A stretch of DNA of 64,000 nucleotides, from the NCBI GenBank assembly GCA_019187365.1, contig JABARE010000001.1, positions 124,001 to 188,000 on the forward strand. The letters are read 5' to 3'. A program made the translations under genes and the position numbers. A model generated the notes under the pieces. That model was not told the origin of the DNA, made no database searches, and saw only the letters and a program-made list of their open reading frames with translations. The DNA is from Saprospiraceae bacterium (GTDB lineage Bacteria; Bacteroidota; Bacteroidia; Chitinophagales; Saprospiraceae). Below, one piece after another: positions 44,257 to 53,797 of the stretch (positions within the stretch are counted from its first letter, which is position 1; every line of letters begins with the position of its first letter).

Positions 44257-47200
44257 TCAACGCAACAAAGTCACATTTCCTTTTTGAGCATATTTTTGGC
44301 CGTCGGTACAGGTTGCTACGAAGTAATAACCGTAGACATCGGCGGGAACGCTGGAACCTTTGAAGGTCCCGTCCCACCATTTCTGGATGTCTTTGGTTTC
44401 AAAGACCTTTTCGCCCCAACGATCGTAAACATACATCTCCACCGACTCCAGAAAATTGCTCCGGATGCGCAAAATGTCGTTTTCGCCGTCACCGTTGGGG
44501 CTGAAAATATTTGGCAGATAGACGTCTTCTTCGTTGCATTTGGGTAGAACGACGATTACCGATACGTCTGCAACCCCTTTGCACCCATCCTTGTTGATGG
44601 CTGTGACCTGGTAAAGAATGGATCTTTGCGGATTGGCTATGGGATCCGGGCACATCGTGCAACTGAGGTTGGTTGGTATGACCCAGGTATAATCCTGATG
44701 GCCAGGTGTTACGTTCAATTGTGTGGACTGGCCGAGGTAGATCTTGGGAGGGTCAGCCCAGGCTTCCAGGGGTGGATTGAACTGGCTGATGTTGACCAGG
44801 AAGGTGTCGCTGTAGGCACAGCCATACTCATTCACAAAGTTGAGCTGGTATATCGTTGTATCGCGCGGGCGGATTTTGATCCATGGACGATTCTGATCCG
44901 TGACAATGCTGTTGTTGCTGGCCGTCCACCTAAAGGTGTACTGGTGTGCATTTAGGTTAATAAACTCGATCGTCCCGTCCTGGTTGGCACAACGCAAGCG
45001 ATCTCCCTCTATGCGGTACTGAGGATGAGATGTAATGACGCGAAAGGAATCTACGTCTCCACATCCGTATTTGTCGGTAGCATAAGCAAATACCCATCCT
45101 GAGTCGGGGAATACCTGCTCCAGCTGGTAGCCCCTTCCGAGCAGTATCCCAATTTGATCTGTCCACTCAATGCTCGGAACAACCGTATCGGTAGTCGCTT
45201 TTAGCAACAGGGTATCTGTATAGCAAAGTATGGTATCTGAGTTTACCTGTAGGCCAATGGCAGGAGGCACAAAGACGGTCACTTCCCGGTCGATAAAACA
45301 ATCGGGAATGTCTTTGTCGAAAACGCGGACCTTGTAAGTTTTAGTTGATGATACCGTTGCCGTAGGATTGGGTGAAGCCGGATCGTCGAGTCCTTCTGCC
45401 GGGGTCCACGAGTAATTGTAGTTAACATTGGCATTCGGATTGAGTGGGACCGGCTTCCCGTTACAGCTTACCACGCGGTCTTGCAATTCGACCATGATCA
45501 GGCCAATGTCAAGGATGCTGTCAAGTTCATTGGAACATTCAGAATTCACCGTTAGCCGCACGGTATATCTTCCTGGCTTGGCGTAGAAATGAACCGGGCT
45601 CATTTCTGAAGAGGATTCGTTATCGCCGAAGTCCCACATGTAATTCCCCGGGGCACTCTCATTTGTAAAACTGACAAGAGTATTGTCGCAGTTTTTTTCT
45701 ACCCTGAAACCCACATCAGGCTTGCATACTGAGCGCACCATGACCGTATCGGAATCTGTGCATAGGTACTGGTTTATGGCGGTTACCATCACTGGGAAAT
45801 CTCCGCAATCGGGGAGCACTATTTTCACTTTTTCACTTCCCTGCCCTTCCAATATGAAACTTCCTGGCTCCCACTGATAAAGAATATTTTGGCCAGGTAC
45901 ATGGTTGACGACGTTCAGTTCAAAGCTGTCCTGCTGGCAAATCCGGGCAGAATCCAGCGCTGGATTAAAGCGGACTTGCCGGTTGTATACGATGATGCTG
46001 TCGCCACCTGGGCAGTTGAATGCGCTTTTGCCCCGGACGTAAAAAATGGCGCTGTCGCGAACGGTAGCTTTAAGCTTGAAGTCGCCACTGCCGAGTATGT
46101 TGGAAAAATCTGACCTATCTGACCATTCGATTGTAGATTCTACGCCGCCATTGGCCTGGAGCTCAATCTCTTCACTGCAGAGGACGGTGTCGGCAGCAAT
46201 TTGTAAGTTTAGCAGGGTGCTCACCATTACATACACAGAATCTTCGATGGTGCAGTTTCCGTCCGTCAGTACGAGCCGATACCAGGTATCCCGGGTTGGA
46301 GTCGCCAGAGGGTCCGGGCAGTCAGCGCAGTTTAGACCTTCAGATGGAGACCATTGATAAGAAAACCGGCTGTCCGGGTTGAGGATAAGACGTGTTGATT
46401 CCCCTATGCAAATGGGGATCTTATCTAATACAAATTCTGGTTTTAGGCGGTGCAACACAAAGTCCTGCTCAAAGTAGGCTTCACACCCGCCCTCAGAATG
46501 CACAGTCAGACTTATGGTGACGGTGCCAGTATCCTGGAATACGAATTTCGGATGCCGTTGAGTGGAAGTGACTATTTTGTTGTTTAACCGGGCACTCCAG
46601 TTCCAGGTATCTATATTTAAGAGTGAATCGGTGGAGAGATCAGAAAGAGCGAGTTCAATGCTATCGCGACAAGCTTCGTAGCTCGCCTGAAACCGGGCTT
46701 TCAAATACCCTTCGCCGTATATGAAAATATCCTTATAGTTTGTGTCAATGCATTCTTTGGCGCGATTTGCAACGAGGGCTACTCGATATTTGCCAGGCCC
46801 CGGGAAGGTGAATTCCGGATGGGTTTCCTTTGAAATGTAGGTTGTATCCGGAAAATTGAAGAGCCAGGTGTAATCCCTTGCATTGATGCTGTTGTTTGTA
46901 AATCGGACAGTTGAATCCCCGACGCAAAGAACCGTATTGTCGGCTTCGAAATTGCTCACGGGATTGGTCGTGCAGAATCGCACGTTGTATTGAAAATCCC
47001 GGCGAACACGAGACAGCAGTTTGCCGTTGCGGTATTCGGAAATGCAAATGCCTACGAGGTATTGACCAATGGCATTCGGCTGGCCAGTGAGCAGACCGGT
47101 GTATTCGTCAATTCTCAAAGGTGGTGTTCCACCCAGCAGGTCATTTAGTCCGAAAGGAGCTTTGTACTGTACTTCGGGAAAGGGATACTTTGGGCGGCTT

Positions 47201-47868
47201 GGCTTGGAATTGGATGTGTCGGCACCGGCATATGGAACACACAATGAATAAACGATCGAATCGCCTTCGGCGTCGGTTGCGCTTTGATCGGAAACGATCG
47301 GTCTGTCGCCACAAATGTAAATGGGAGGAAAGGGCTTGAATTTGGGAGACGAATTGCAATACCTGAGCGCATCTTCCGAGATCACCACACTGTAAGTGGC
47401 TCCAATGAGCTCAGGATCCGTGATGTTGGTGATGGTTTTGTTCCGGCAGCACCGCTGGTAGGCCAGGATGTAGCCGCCTTTGATAAAAGGCAATTCAACT
47501 TTGCCACGATAGGTTGTTGTGTGGACGCACACATCGCCTCCGACGACCTCGCATTCTGTTTTTAAAATTTCATTGAGAGTATCATCCCTGCGAAACTCCA
47601 AAAGCAACAAACTAAAATCGCTGCGGGTCCGGATGATGGAACCTTCGCCGTCAAATATGCCGATATGGGCCGGGTCGTCGAATTCAGCTTCAGGACTTCC
47701 ATTAAAACAATCCCGCCGGAGGGTAAGGGTGATTTCATAAACCTGCCCGCCCAAACATCGGTATGTCATTTCCCCCCCGACGATGTGGCTTGCATCGGCT
47801 TCGCCTGACCAAAGAAACGTGGTGAGCAATACCAACGCTTTAGATGCATATTTATACCATGTAAGCAT
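44257..47868 (-). CDS. PKD-repeat surface protein with T9SS type B sorting domain (copy 2)
   Basis: About 1,203 residues, paralogue of 36798-40412 over its full length. Signal peptide, then SHIVGGEMTYRCLGG, LTLRRDCFNGSPEAEFDDP, LAYQRCCRNKTITNI, FPPIYICGDRPIVSDQSATDAEGDSIVYSLC. PKD domains (YTWLFNFPDT, YMWDFGDNES) and Ig-like repeats with YQWSPSEGLNCADCPDPLA and YSWTPAEGLDDPASPNP follow. It ends in the type B CTD YLPNIFSPNGDGENDILRI, YVYDRWGEKVFET, WWDGTFKGS, GYYFVATC. Start at ATG 47868 (MLTWYK, matching MPYWYK of copy 1); the earlier ATG 47907 lies inside the upstream gene. Probably an exported adhesin or motility protein. A role in gliding is not proven by the domain name. Confidence 0.9.
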   Translation of the reverse strand: MLTWYKYASKALVLLTTFLWSGEADASHIVGGEMTYRCLGGQVYEITLTLRRDCFNGSPEAEFDDPAHIGIFDGEGSIIRTRSDFSLLLLEFRRDDTLNEILKTECEVVGGDVCVHTTTYRGKVELPFIKGGYILAYQRCCRNKTITNITDPELIGATYSVVISEDALRYCNSSPKFKPFPPIYICGDRPIVSDQSATDAEGDSIVYSLCVPYAGADTSNSKPSRPKYPFPEVQYKAPFGLNDLLGGTPPLRIDEYTGLLTGQPNAIGQYLVGICISEYRNGKLLSRVRRDFQYNVRFCTTNPVSNFEADNTVLCVGDSTVRFTNNSINARDYTWLFNFPDTTYISKETHPEFTFPGPGKYRVALVANRAKECIDTNYKDIFIYGEGYLKARFQASYEACRDSIELALSDLSTDSLLNIDTWNWSARLNNKIVTSTQRHPKFVFQDTGTVTISLTVHSEGGCEAYFEQDFVLHRLKPEFVLDKIPICIGESTRLILNPDSRFSYQWSPSEGLNCADCPDPLATPTRDTWYRLVLTDGNCTIEDSVYVMVSTLLNLQIAADTVLCSEEIELQANGGVESTIEWSDRSDFSNILGSGDFKLKATVRDSAIFYVRGKSAFNCPGGDSIIVYNRQVRFNPALDSARICQQDSFELNVVNHVPGQNILYQWEPGSFILEGQGSEKVKIVLPDCGDFPVMVTAINQYLCTDSDTVMVRSVCKPDVGFRVEKNCDNTLVSFTNESAPGNYMWDFGDNESSSEMSPVHFYAKPGRYTVRLTVNSECSNELDSILDIGLIMVELQDRVVSCNGKPVPLNPNANVNYNYSWTPAEGLDDPASPNPTATVSSTKTYKVRVFDKDIPDCFIDREVTVFVPPAIGLQVNSDTILCYTDTLLLKATTDTVVPSIEWTDQIGILLGRGYQLEQVFPDSGWVFAYATDKYGCGDVDSFRVITSHPQYRIEGDRLRCANQDGTIEFINLNAHQYTFRWTASNNSIVTDQNRPWIKIRPRDTTIYQLNFVNEYGCAYSDTFLVNISQFNPPLEAWADPPKIYLGQSTQLNVTPGHQDYTWVIPTNLSCTMCPDPIANPQRSILYQVTAINKDGCKGVADVSVIVVLPKCNEEDVYLPNIFSPNGDGENDILRIRSNFLESVEMYVYDRWGEKVFETKDIQKWWDGTFKGSSVPADVYGYYFVATCTDGQKYAQKGNVTLLR

Positions 47869-47887
47869 TGGCAGTATTTTCTGTAAG

Positions 47888-50347
47888 TTATTGGTTGACA
47901 TTCTCATCTACTCCTTTTAAAATTTCCAAAATTTCCACACGACGTTCATAAGCTGCTTTGAGGCTGTACACGGAATTTCTCGTATCCAAAAGGTCGTCGC
48001 TCACATCAGATGATGCTTTGGATTCGCCAAACGGTATTTCCTTGATTTGAAATTCCCCTCCGGAGATGTAGTCGTGGAACACTTGGCCGCTGTAGCGGTC
48101 AAACTCATTTCTTACACTGGTCACACGCCGGGAGGACAACAATTGGTTGTAATCGGTTTTCGCGCGGGGCGATGCATAGCCCTTCAAAAAAATATCGATT
48201 TCGTGACCTTCCTCCAAAATGATGATCAGCTTTTCCATAAAGACAACCAGCTTTTCGGCATTGGATTTTACGCTCTGCTCAAAAAAAGTATCGATTTCCC
48301 GAACGGCTTTATCGCGAGCTGAGACGCGCAATCCACGTGTGAATTCATCAATGTAAGTCGCCTTGCGCGAATAGTAATCTTTGTAGATATCCAGAAAGCC
48401 AACACTGGTACTGTCAGATTCTGAACGGGGATCCGGCATGTCGTTTTCGAAGAATAAGCGTATGGGCAGCAGTTTGCGCAATTCGGCTATTGCCGTAAGT
48501 TCCAGGTACAAGTTGCGCTTAAGAATGGGCTCAAGCGCAGTTTCAAGAGGGGTAATGAGGATTTCTGCACTTTCGTATTTCGGTTTGTGTGCTCGCAGAG
48601 AATAGTTTTTGCCCTTCGGAACTACGAAATTAAAATCGTTTGTGTCAGCGTTGGTGACCTTTGCCATCAGAGTGTCTGCGTCGAGATCCCATAACTCAAC
48701 AGTGGCGCCCTTTAAAATGGCATTGGTCGTGCGCTCAAACGTGTGGGCATTGAGGTTTTTAAGTTCGGTCAGGTATAGCTGGCGGGTAATTTCTTCCAGG
48801 TTATCCAGGTCTTCCGTGCTGCAATATGTTGTGTCGGGCAACCATCCGGGTTTACTGCCTATCATACGATATTTGCGTTCTACTACTACCCTGGTGGGAT
48901 AGTCTGCTACGCTATCCTGTTGACCTGAATACACGGCGGAATCGCCTTCGGTGATGTCCTCAATCTGCAACCTGACTCCAAAAAGTGCGGATGAATCATA
49001 ACGGTCCAGCGTTCGGACGAGCAGATTCAGGGTCGCCGGCGTGAACTTGATTTTGTATATGTCGTAGCAGCAGGCCTGGAGTGATTCATCCAAAAACTGG
49101 GAGGCGGGTTTATTGGAAACGAGATATCCCTTGTGGCGTCCATCGTCTTCTTTGTAGTAGAGGTCGTCATAACTGCTGTTGATAGAAGGCCCTGCGTTGA
49201 TGATCTGGTTGGCTTCCTTGCCCCGGTAGGCATAGCGGTAAACGTCGTACCCGCCAAAACCGATATGCCCGTCACTGCTGAAATACAACGTTTGTGACTT
49301 TCTGTTGTAATGGGGACTGACTTCATTGTCCCGGGTATTGATGAATTCCAGATTCTCGGCCATCGAGGGAAATTCACCATCGCTTATCAAGGTGGAGTAA
49401 AGATCAAACCCGCCTTTTCCTCCGGGCCGGTTGCTGACAAAATACAATTTGTCAAGCCCGGTTTCCGGATCAATGCTCGCGTGTGGTTGGGTTGAAGAGT
49501 ATTTTGCCAAGTTCACGGGTTCCGGTAATTTAATGCGTGGTCCCCAGGCGCCTTGATCATTCTTGAATTTTACATAAATCTGGCAGTGCAGCCGGTCGAT
49601 TCCTTCCTCGTAGCTGCAAATGGAAAAATACACCTTTGTGCCATCGGGACTAAAAGATGGATGCACCATGTGCACTCCTTCCTCAACAAAATCTTTGTCG
49701 ATCGCCAATGGTTGTAACTTGTTTTCATCGTATTTGAGAATGGTGCCCGAGTTACGCTGAACTATTTCACCCTTCTGCTTCGGTTCAAAAACGTTTTGGG
49801 AAGAAATATACAACTCTCCGTTTGCAAAAACAGGATTGAATTCATTCTGGGGAGAGTTAACCCTTTCGTCAAGTCTTTTTAGCGCAATCAGAGGATCTTT
49901 GTTTTTGAGCTGTTTTTTGGCCCAGTGTATGGAGGCAATCCTGGTCTCTATTCGCTTGCGCATTTCCGGATCTTCATCCATATTGACCTGGAAGGATTTA
50001 TAATATACCAGTGCTTCTCCGTAAAATCCTTGCCTGAAAAGCGCTTCACCCAAATAGTATTCTACCAAGGGGTGTCTTTGAACAATATCCTTGTTTACAA
50101 TGAATTTGTAATGGCGAGCGGCCTGGGCGAAAGCATTCAACTGTAACGCGGCATAACCTGCCAACATGTGCAGTGAATCGCTCTCCTGTTTATAACTGAG
50201 AGCAATGTTCAGATCGTGGTAGGCAGCGTAGTAATCCTCTCTGGCCAGGTAGCCCGCAATGCTCTGCTGGTATTGCTTGAAGGATTGCCCATACACAGAA
50301 AGCAGGGAAAACAAACTTATAATCGAGGTGTGGATCAGCGTTCTCAT
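47888..50347 (-). CDS. PorE-like TPR/PD40/OmpA-family protein (copy 2)
   Basis: Protein of 819 residues, same architecture as 40424-42844. Signal peptide (to VYGQ), TPR helices to about 145, PD40 blades (YFVSNRPGGKGGFDLYS, YFSSDGHIGFGGYDVYRYA, YLVSNKPAS), then ACCYDIYKI, small beta domains, and the OmpA-like C-terminus with LKGYASPRAKTDYNQLLSSRR and YERRVEI. As in copy 1 the OmpA Asp of GHTD is absent (GYAS). It lies 9 nt after porP copy 2 and 19 nt before the adhesin. It is probably the periplasmic/peptidoglycan partner of the PorP barrel. Confidence 0.86.
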   Translation of the reverse strand: MRTLIHTSIISLFSLLSVYGQSFKQYQQSIAGYLAREDYYAAYHDLNIALSYKQESDSLHMLAGYAALQLNAFAQAARHYKFIVNKDIVQRHPLVEYYLGEALFRQGFYGEALVYYKSFQVNMDEDPEMRKRIETRIASIHWAKKQLKNKDPLIALKRLDERVNSPQNEFNPVFANGELYISSQNVFEPKQKGEIVQRNSGTILKYDENKLQPLAIDKDFVEEGVHMVHPSFSPDGTKVYFSICSYEEGIDRLHCQIYVKFKNDQGAWGPRIKLPEPVNLAKYSSTQPHASIDPETGLDKLYFVSNRPGGKGGFDLYSTLISDGEFPSMAENLEFINTRDNEVSPHYNRKSQTLYFSSDGHIGFGGYDVYRYAYRGKEANQIINAGPSINSSYDDLYYKEDDGRHKGYLVSNKPASQFLDESLQACCYDIYKIKFTPATLNLLVRTLDRYDSSALFGVRLQIEDITEGDSAVYSGQQDSVADYPTRVVVERKYRMIGSKPGWLPDTTYCSTEDLDNLEEITRQLYLTELKNLNAHTFERTTNAILKGATVELWDLDADTLMAKVTNADTNDFNFVVPKGKNYSLRAHKPKYESAEILITPLETALEPILKRNLYLELTAIAELRKLLPIRLFFENDMPDPRSESDSTSVGFLDIYKDYYSRKATYIDEFTRGLRVSARDKAVREIDTFFEQSVKSNAEKLVVFMEKLIIILEEGHEIDIFLKGYASPRAKTDYNQLLSSRRVTSVRNEFDRYSGQVFHDYISGGEFQIKEIPFGESKASSDVSDDLLDTRNSVYSLKAAYERRVEILEILKGVDENVNQ

Positions 50348-50356
50348 TTTCTGGAT

Positions 50357-51373
50357 TTAGTAAAGTGGACATTTTTTATAAATGCCCACGGGGTCTACAA
50401 TCCTGAACAAATACTGCACGCCGAGTTCCAGTCCGCCTCGCTGATTGGTTGCAGTACGGAAACCGGAAGTGTTGACGTCGTAACTGGCCAGTGCCAGCCA
50501 GTTTTTATACTGGAAGCCCAACATGGGGTAAAAAGCATCATCCAGTCGGATGCCGCATCCCGCCAGCAAATTCAGCCGGATTCCGGGATTGCGGTCGAGG
50601 TAAAAGCGGAGCAAGGCACTCCCGGTGCGCTCACGATATGGTTTTTGCTCCTGGTACTGACCAAACAATTCGATGTCCATGACTTTGCCAATGCCAATGC
50701 TCAGGGCCGCATGATAAACGGGGCGAACAGGAAGCCCAGTGGTTGCATAATTGGGACCATAAAACTGCTGCTTTGGTTGAAGGAGGTGAAAGAAGGCACC
50801 CCCAATTTCGAGGTAAGTTCTGCCGGATCGCGAATAGCGATACGTCAATCCTGCGGCAAGATCTGCATAAAAACTGCCCGTAACTTCAAAGTTCTCCCTG
50901 GATGGCAGGTCCTTTTTGTATTTCTCCCCGTCCCACTGGTTATCCCATTTTAACTTTTCTTCCGACAGTCGCCGCTGTCCAATCGACGGGCTTATCCCAA
51001 TGCGGAATCGGTGTTCCTTATTGATTGAAAAGCCGTAATTTAGGGATGCATTCAAAGAGGTCAGACTCAACTTTGAATCCCCCGCCTTGTCGTAATCCAG
51101 GCCGATCCCAACTCCGATAAAATCCTTGCCAGCACCAAGTTTGAGCGGACTGTCGTAATATAGACTCATGCTCAAGTAGGGAACCGGTACGGTATTCCAT
51201 TGACTGCGGTAGCTGGCGGTTACGCGGTGCTTACCGTGATACGCTCCTGCATGAGCAGGATTTTGCCCCTGGTAGTGCAGAAAATTCTGTGAGTAGTGGA
51301 TGTCTTGTGAGAGAAGGGTCCCCGCAAACGACAGCCAAACTGCAATTATATTATACGCATGCCTCTTTAGCAT
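50357..51373 (-). CDS. PorP/SprF family T9SS outer-membrane protein (copy 2)
   Basis: Protein of 338 residues. Signal peptide (to LLSQ), then DIHYSQNFLHYQGQNPAHAGAYHGKHRVTASYRSQW, the classical PorP/SprF N-terminus, then strands LYYDSPLK, LNASLNYGFSIN, FYADLAAGLTYRYS, LEIGGAFFHLLQPKQQFYG, LPVRPVYHAALSIG and the last strands LGFQYKNWLALASYDVNTSGF. It ends with KKCPLY. First gene of the second module; the 229 nt upstream must hold the promoter of the whole unit. Confidence 0.92.
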   Translation of the reverse strand: MLKRHAYNIIAVWLSFAGTLLSQDIHYSQNFLHYQGQNPAHAGAYHGKHRVTASYRSQWNTVPVPYLSMSLYYDSPLKLGAGKDFIGVGIGLDYDKAGDSKLSLTSLNASLNYGFSINKEHRFRIGISPSIGQRRLSEEKLKWDNQWDGEKYKKDLPSRENFEVTGSFYADLAAGLTYRYSRSGRTYLEIGGAFFHLLQPKQQFYGPNYATTGLPVRPVYHAALSIGIGKVMDIELFGQYQEQKPYRERTGSALLRFYLDRNPGIRLNLLAGCGIRLDDAFYPMLGFQYKNWLALASYDVNTSGFRTATNQRGGLELGVQYLFRIVDPVGIYKKCPLY

Positions 51374-51602
51374 ATGCCTTAATCGGTTTTACAAAATAAA
51401 AGGAAGGTGAATGTTGAAAATGCGGAAACGCCTGGGATTTCCCAAAAGATGAGCAATTTTAGAGAGTTTTTTGCAAATATTCAAACGTTGACCGGATATT
51501 TTTTGCAATATATTAAAAAATATTTTAATATTTTGAAATATTGTCTTGACATTTTACTCCTTAGAAGGTCGTTTGGCGTTTGTTTTATGCTGAAATTGTG
51601 GC

Positions 51603-53087
51603 ATGTTGCCCGTTTACCCTACTCCAACGACGCGATTATGGGACGCATACACTATTGATAATGAGCCGATTACTTCGTATGGGCTCATGGAGAGGGCAGC
51701 TTGCGCCTGCTTCCGAACCATTTCTGGGCGATTCGGACATGAACATGGCTTTGTCATTTGTTGTGGCAACGGAAACAATGGCGGAGACGGTCTGGTCATT
51801 GCCCGCCATTTGCACCAGGAAGGCTGCCGGGTAATCGTTTGCAATGTACCATGCCGGGCCACCCCTACCCCTGAAAACGCTTATGCCCTCAATCTTCTTG
51901 TTTCTGCCGGATTTTCACACTTCGTTACAATTGACGAATTGACTGATCTGCTTGCCAGTGGAATGGCCTGGTTGGTGGTTGACGCCATTTTAGGGTCTGG
52001 CCTGCAAAGGCCGCCGGAAGGAGAAATCCTTAGAGTCATTCAAGTCTTGAACGCCTCTCGGGCCAAGGTGATCGCTATCGATATGCCCTCTGGGATGTTT
52101 GCCGACGTGCAGACCACCCATGAACACATCCGTGCAGACTTTACGCTTAGTCTGCAAGCTCCCAAGCTTGCTCAACTGGTCGACCCGGAAGGGGCTTCCT
52201 GTGGACAGACAGAAATGATCCCGATTGGTTTGATGGAAGATTTTTATAAAGTGCATGTTCCGGAAGACTGGTATATCGGGTTAACTGACATCAGAGCGCT
52301 ACATCGGCCCAGGAACGGCTTTTCATCCAAACATCAGTTTGGACATCTCTTGTGTATAGGAGGGTCAAGGGGCATGGCGGGGGCCATTATTCTGGCATCC
52401 CGCGCAGCGATTCGCATGGGCGCCGGGCGCTGCACCATAGCCGGCGAGCAGGATAGTCGTTTCATTGTGCAAACGGCCGTTCCGGAAGCCATGTTTGTCG
52501 AAGTTGAAGGAATCGAATTCAGCAAATATCAGTCGATCGCACTGGGGCCAGGCCTCGGAATATCACCTTTCGCCTCCGGCCTGGTACACAGATGCATTCA
52601 GGATTTTAGAGGGCCTTTGGTCCTCGATGCAGATGCCCTGAATTGTGTGGCCAGAGAGAAAACGACTGAACTTTTGGGAAAGAATTGCATAATCACCCCA
52701 CATAAAGCAGAGTTTGACAGGCTTTTTGGCGCTCACTCATCGGATTTTGAGCGGCTGGACACTGCCAAAAGACGAGCTGTGGAACTGGGTTGTACCATAG
52801 TTTTTAAATCGCATCATACGGCGGTCGTCTCGGCGAGGGGAACGCGTTATTTCAATAGCTCCGGTAATGCAGGGCTAGCTAAAGGCGGCACAGGCGATGT
52901 ACTGTGCGGTATGATCGCTTCGCTCTGCTCCCAGGGTTATGAGTCCTCCGAAGCTTGCCGGCTGGCCGTTTTCTTGCATGGGCATTGTGCTGACCTTCTT
53001 GCAGAAAATATGGCGTTAGAAGGCATTGGACCTCTCGATTTGATCGATCAGCTGCCCGTGGCGTTTAAAGGGATCTTGGCAGAATGA
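51603..53087 (+). CDS. nnr: Bifunctional NAD(P)HX epimerase/dehydratase
   Basis: Repairs hydrated NAD(P)H. The N-terminal half is the YjeF/NAXE epimerase domain (CCGNGNNGGDGLVIARHL, VVDAILGSG, AIDMPSGMFADV); the C-terminal half is the ribokinase-like dehydratase (HLLCIGGSRGMAGAI, ALGPGLGISPFA, LVLDADALNCV, NSSGNAGLAKGGTGDVLCGMI). 494 residues, as usual for the fusion. The 229-nt AT-rich region before it (51374-51602) separates it from the divergent porP gene. It overlaps the sirtuin gene by 4 nt (ATGA). Confidence 0.95.
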   Translation: MLPVYPTPTTRLWDAYTIDNEPITSYGLMERAACACFRTISGRFGHEHGFVICCGNGNNGGDGLVIARHLHQEGCRVIVCNVPCRATPTPENAYALNLLVSAGFSHFVTIDELTDLLASGMAWLVVDAILGSGLQRPPEGEILRVIQVLNASRAKVIAIDMPSGMFADVQTTHEHIRADFTLSLQAPKLAQLVDPEGASCGQTEMIPIGLMEDFYKVHVPEDWYIGLTDIRALHRPRNGFSSKHQFGHLLCIGGSRGMAGAIILASRAAIRMGAGRCTIAGEQDSRFIVQTAVPEAMFVEVEGIEFSKYQSIALGPGLGISPFASGLVHRCIQDFRGPLVLDADALNCVAREKTTELLGKNCIITPHKAEFDRLFGAHSSDFERLDTAKRRAVELGCTIVFKSHHTAVVSARGTRYFNSSGNAGLAKGGTGDVLCGMIASLCSQGYESSEACRLAVFLHGHCADLLAENMALEGIGPLDLIDQLPVAFKGILAE

Positions 53088-53797
53088 AAAGAATCGCCGT
53101 ACTGACGGGTGCCGGGATTAGCGCAGAGAGCGGGATTCAAACGTTCCGCGATGCAAACGGTTTGTGGGAAGGTCACCGGATCGAAGAGGTCGCAACGCCC
53201 GGGGCCTTCGAAAGGAATCCCGGTCAGGTGCTGGCATTTTATAACCAGCGTAGGCACCAACTCCAACAATGTGTTCCAAATGCCGCCCACAGGATCCTGG
53301 CTGAGTTTGAGGCCGCATTCAGCATACGCATCATAACCCAAAATGTCGACGACTTGCACGAACGCGCCGGGAGCTGCCATGTCTTGCATCTACACGGCGA
53401 ATTGCTAAAAGTCCGAAGTACGGGTTACCCGGAACTGGTTTATCCGTGGACGAGGGACCTGGTTATCGGGGATTGCTGTGAGCGGGGCTGCCAACTCAGG
53501 CCTCACATCGTGTGGTTTGGAGAAGAGGTGCCCAATATCGGGGAAGCGGGGGCAATTGTCGCCAGCGCGAATGCGCTCATCGTCATCGGAACATCGCTTC
53601 AGGTCAACCCTGCGGCCGGACTTTTGCACTATGCCCAACCGGAAGCAGAGATCATTTACATCGACCCCAGGCCTGGAAATCTCCGTGAAATGGGGATAGA
53701 TGCTCCTGTGCGCATTTTGAGCATGGGAGCGTGTGATGGGATGGAACTGCTGAAAAGGGAATGGTTGGTCAAAGGAAGTCCTAACCCCATGTCCTAA
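53084..53797 (+). CDS. cobB: Sirtuin NAD-dependent deacylase (SIRT5/CobB type)
   Basis: Protein of 237 residues: GAGISAESGIQTFRD (NAD site), the Y53-x-x-R56 pair in FYNQRRHQL that marks desuccinylase/demalonylase specificity, TQNVDDLHERAG, the catalytic histidine in LHLHGEL (H104), HIVWFGEEVPN, VIGTSLQVNPAAG. The zinc module lacks the normal CxxC-CxxC; only CCERGC is present. It removes acyl groups from lysines and uses NAD. It overlaps nnr by 4 nt, so NAD repair and NAD use are co-expressed. The stop overlaps the opposite-strand receptor gene by 4 nt. Confidence 0.92.
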   Translation: MKRIAVLTGAGISAESGIQTFRDANGLWEGHRIEEVATPGAFERNPGQVLAFYNQRRHQLQQCVPNAAHRILAEFEAAFSIRIITQNVDDLHERAGSCHVLHLHGELLKVRSTGYPELVYPWTRDLVIGDCCERGCQLRPHIVWFGEEVPNIGEAGAIVASANALIVIGTSLQVNPAAGLLHYAQPEAEIIYIDPRPGNLREMGIDAPVRILSMGACDGMELLKREWLVKGSPNPMS

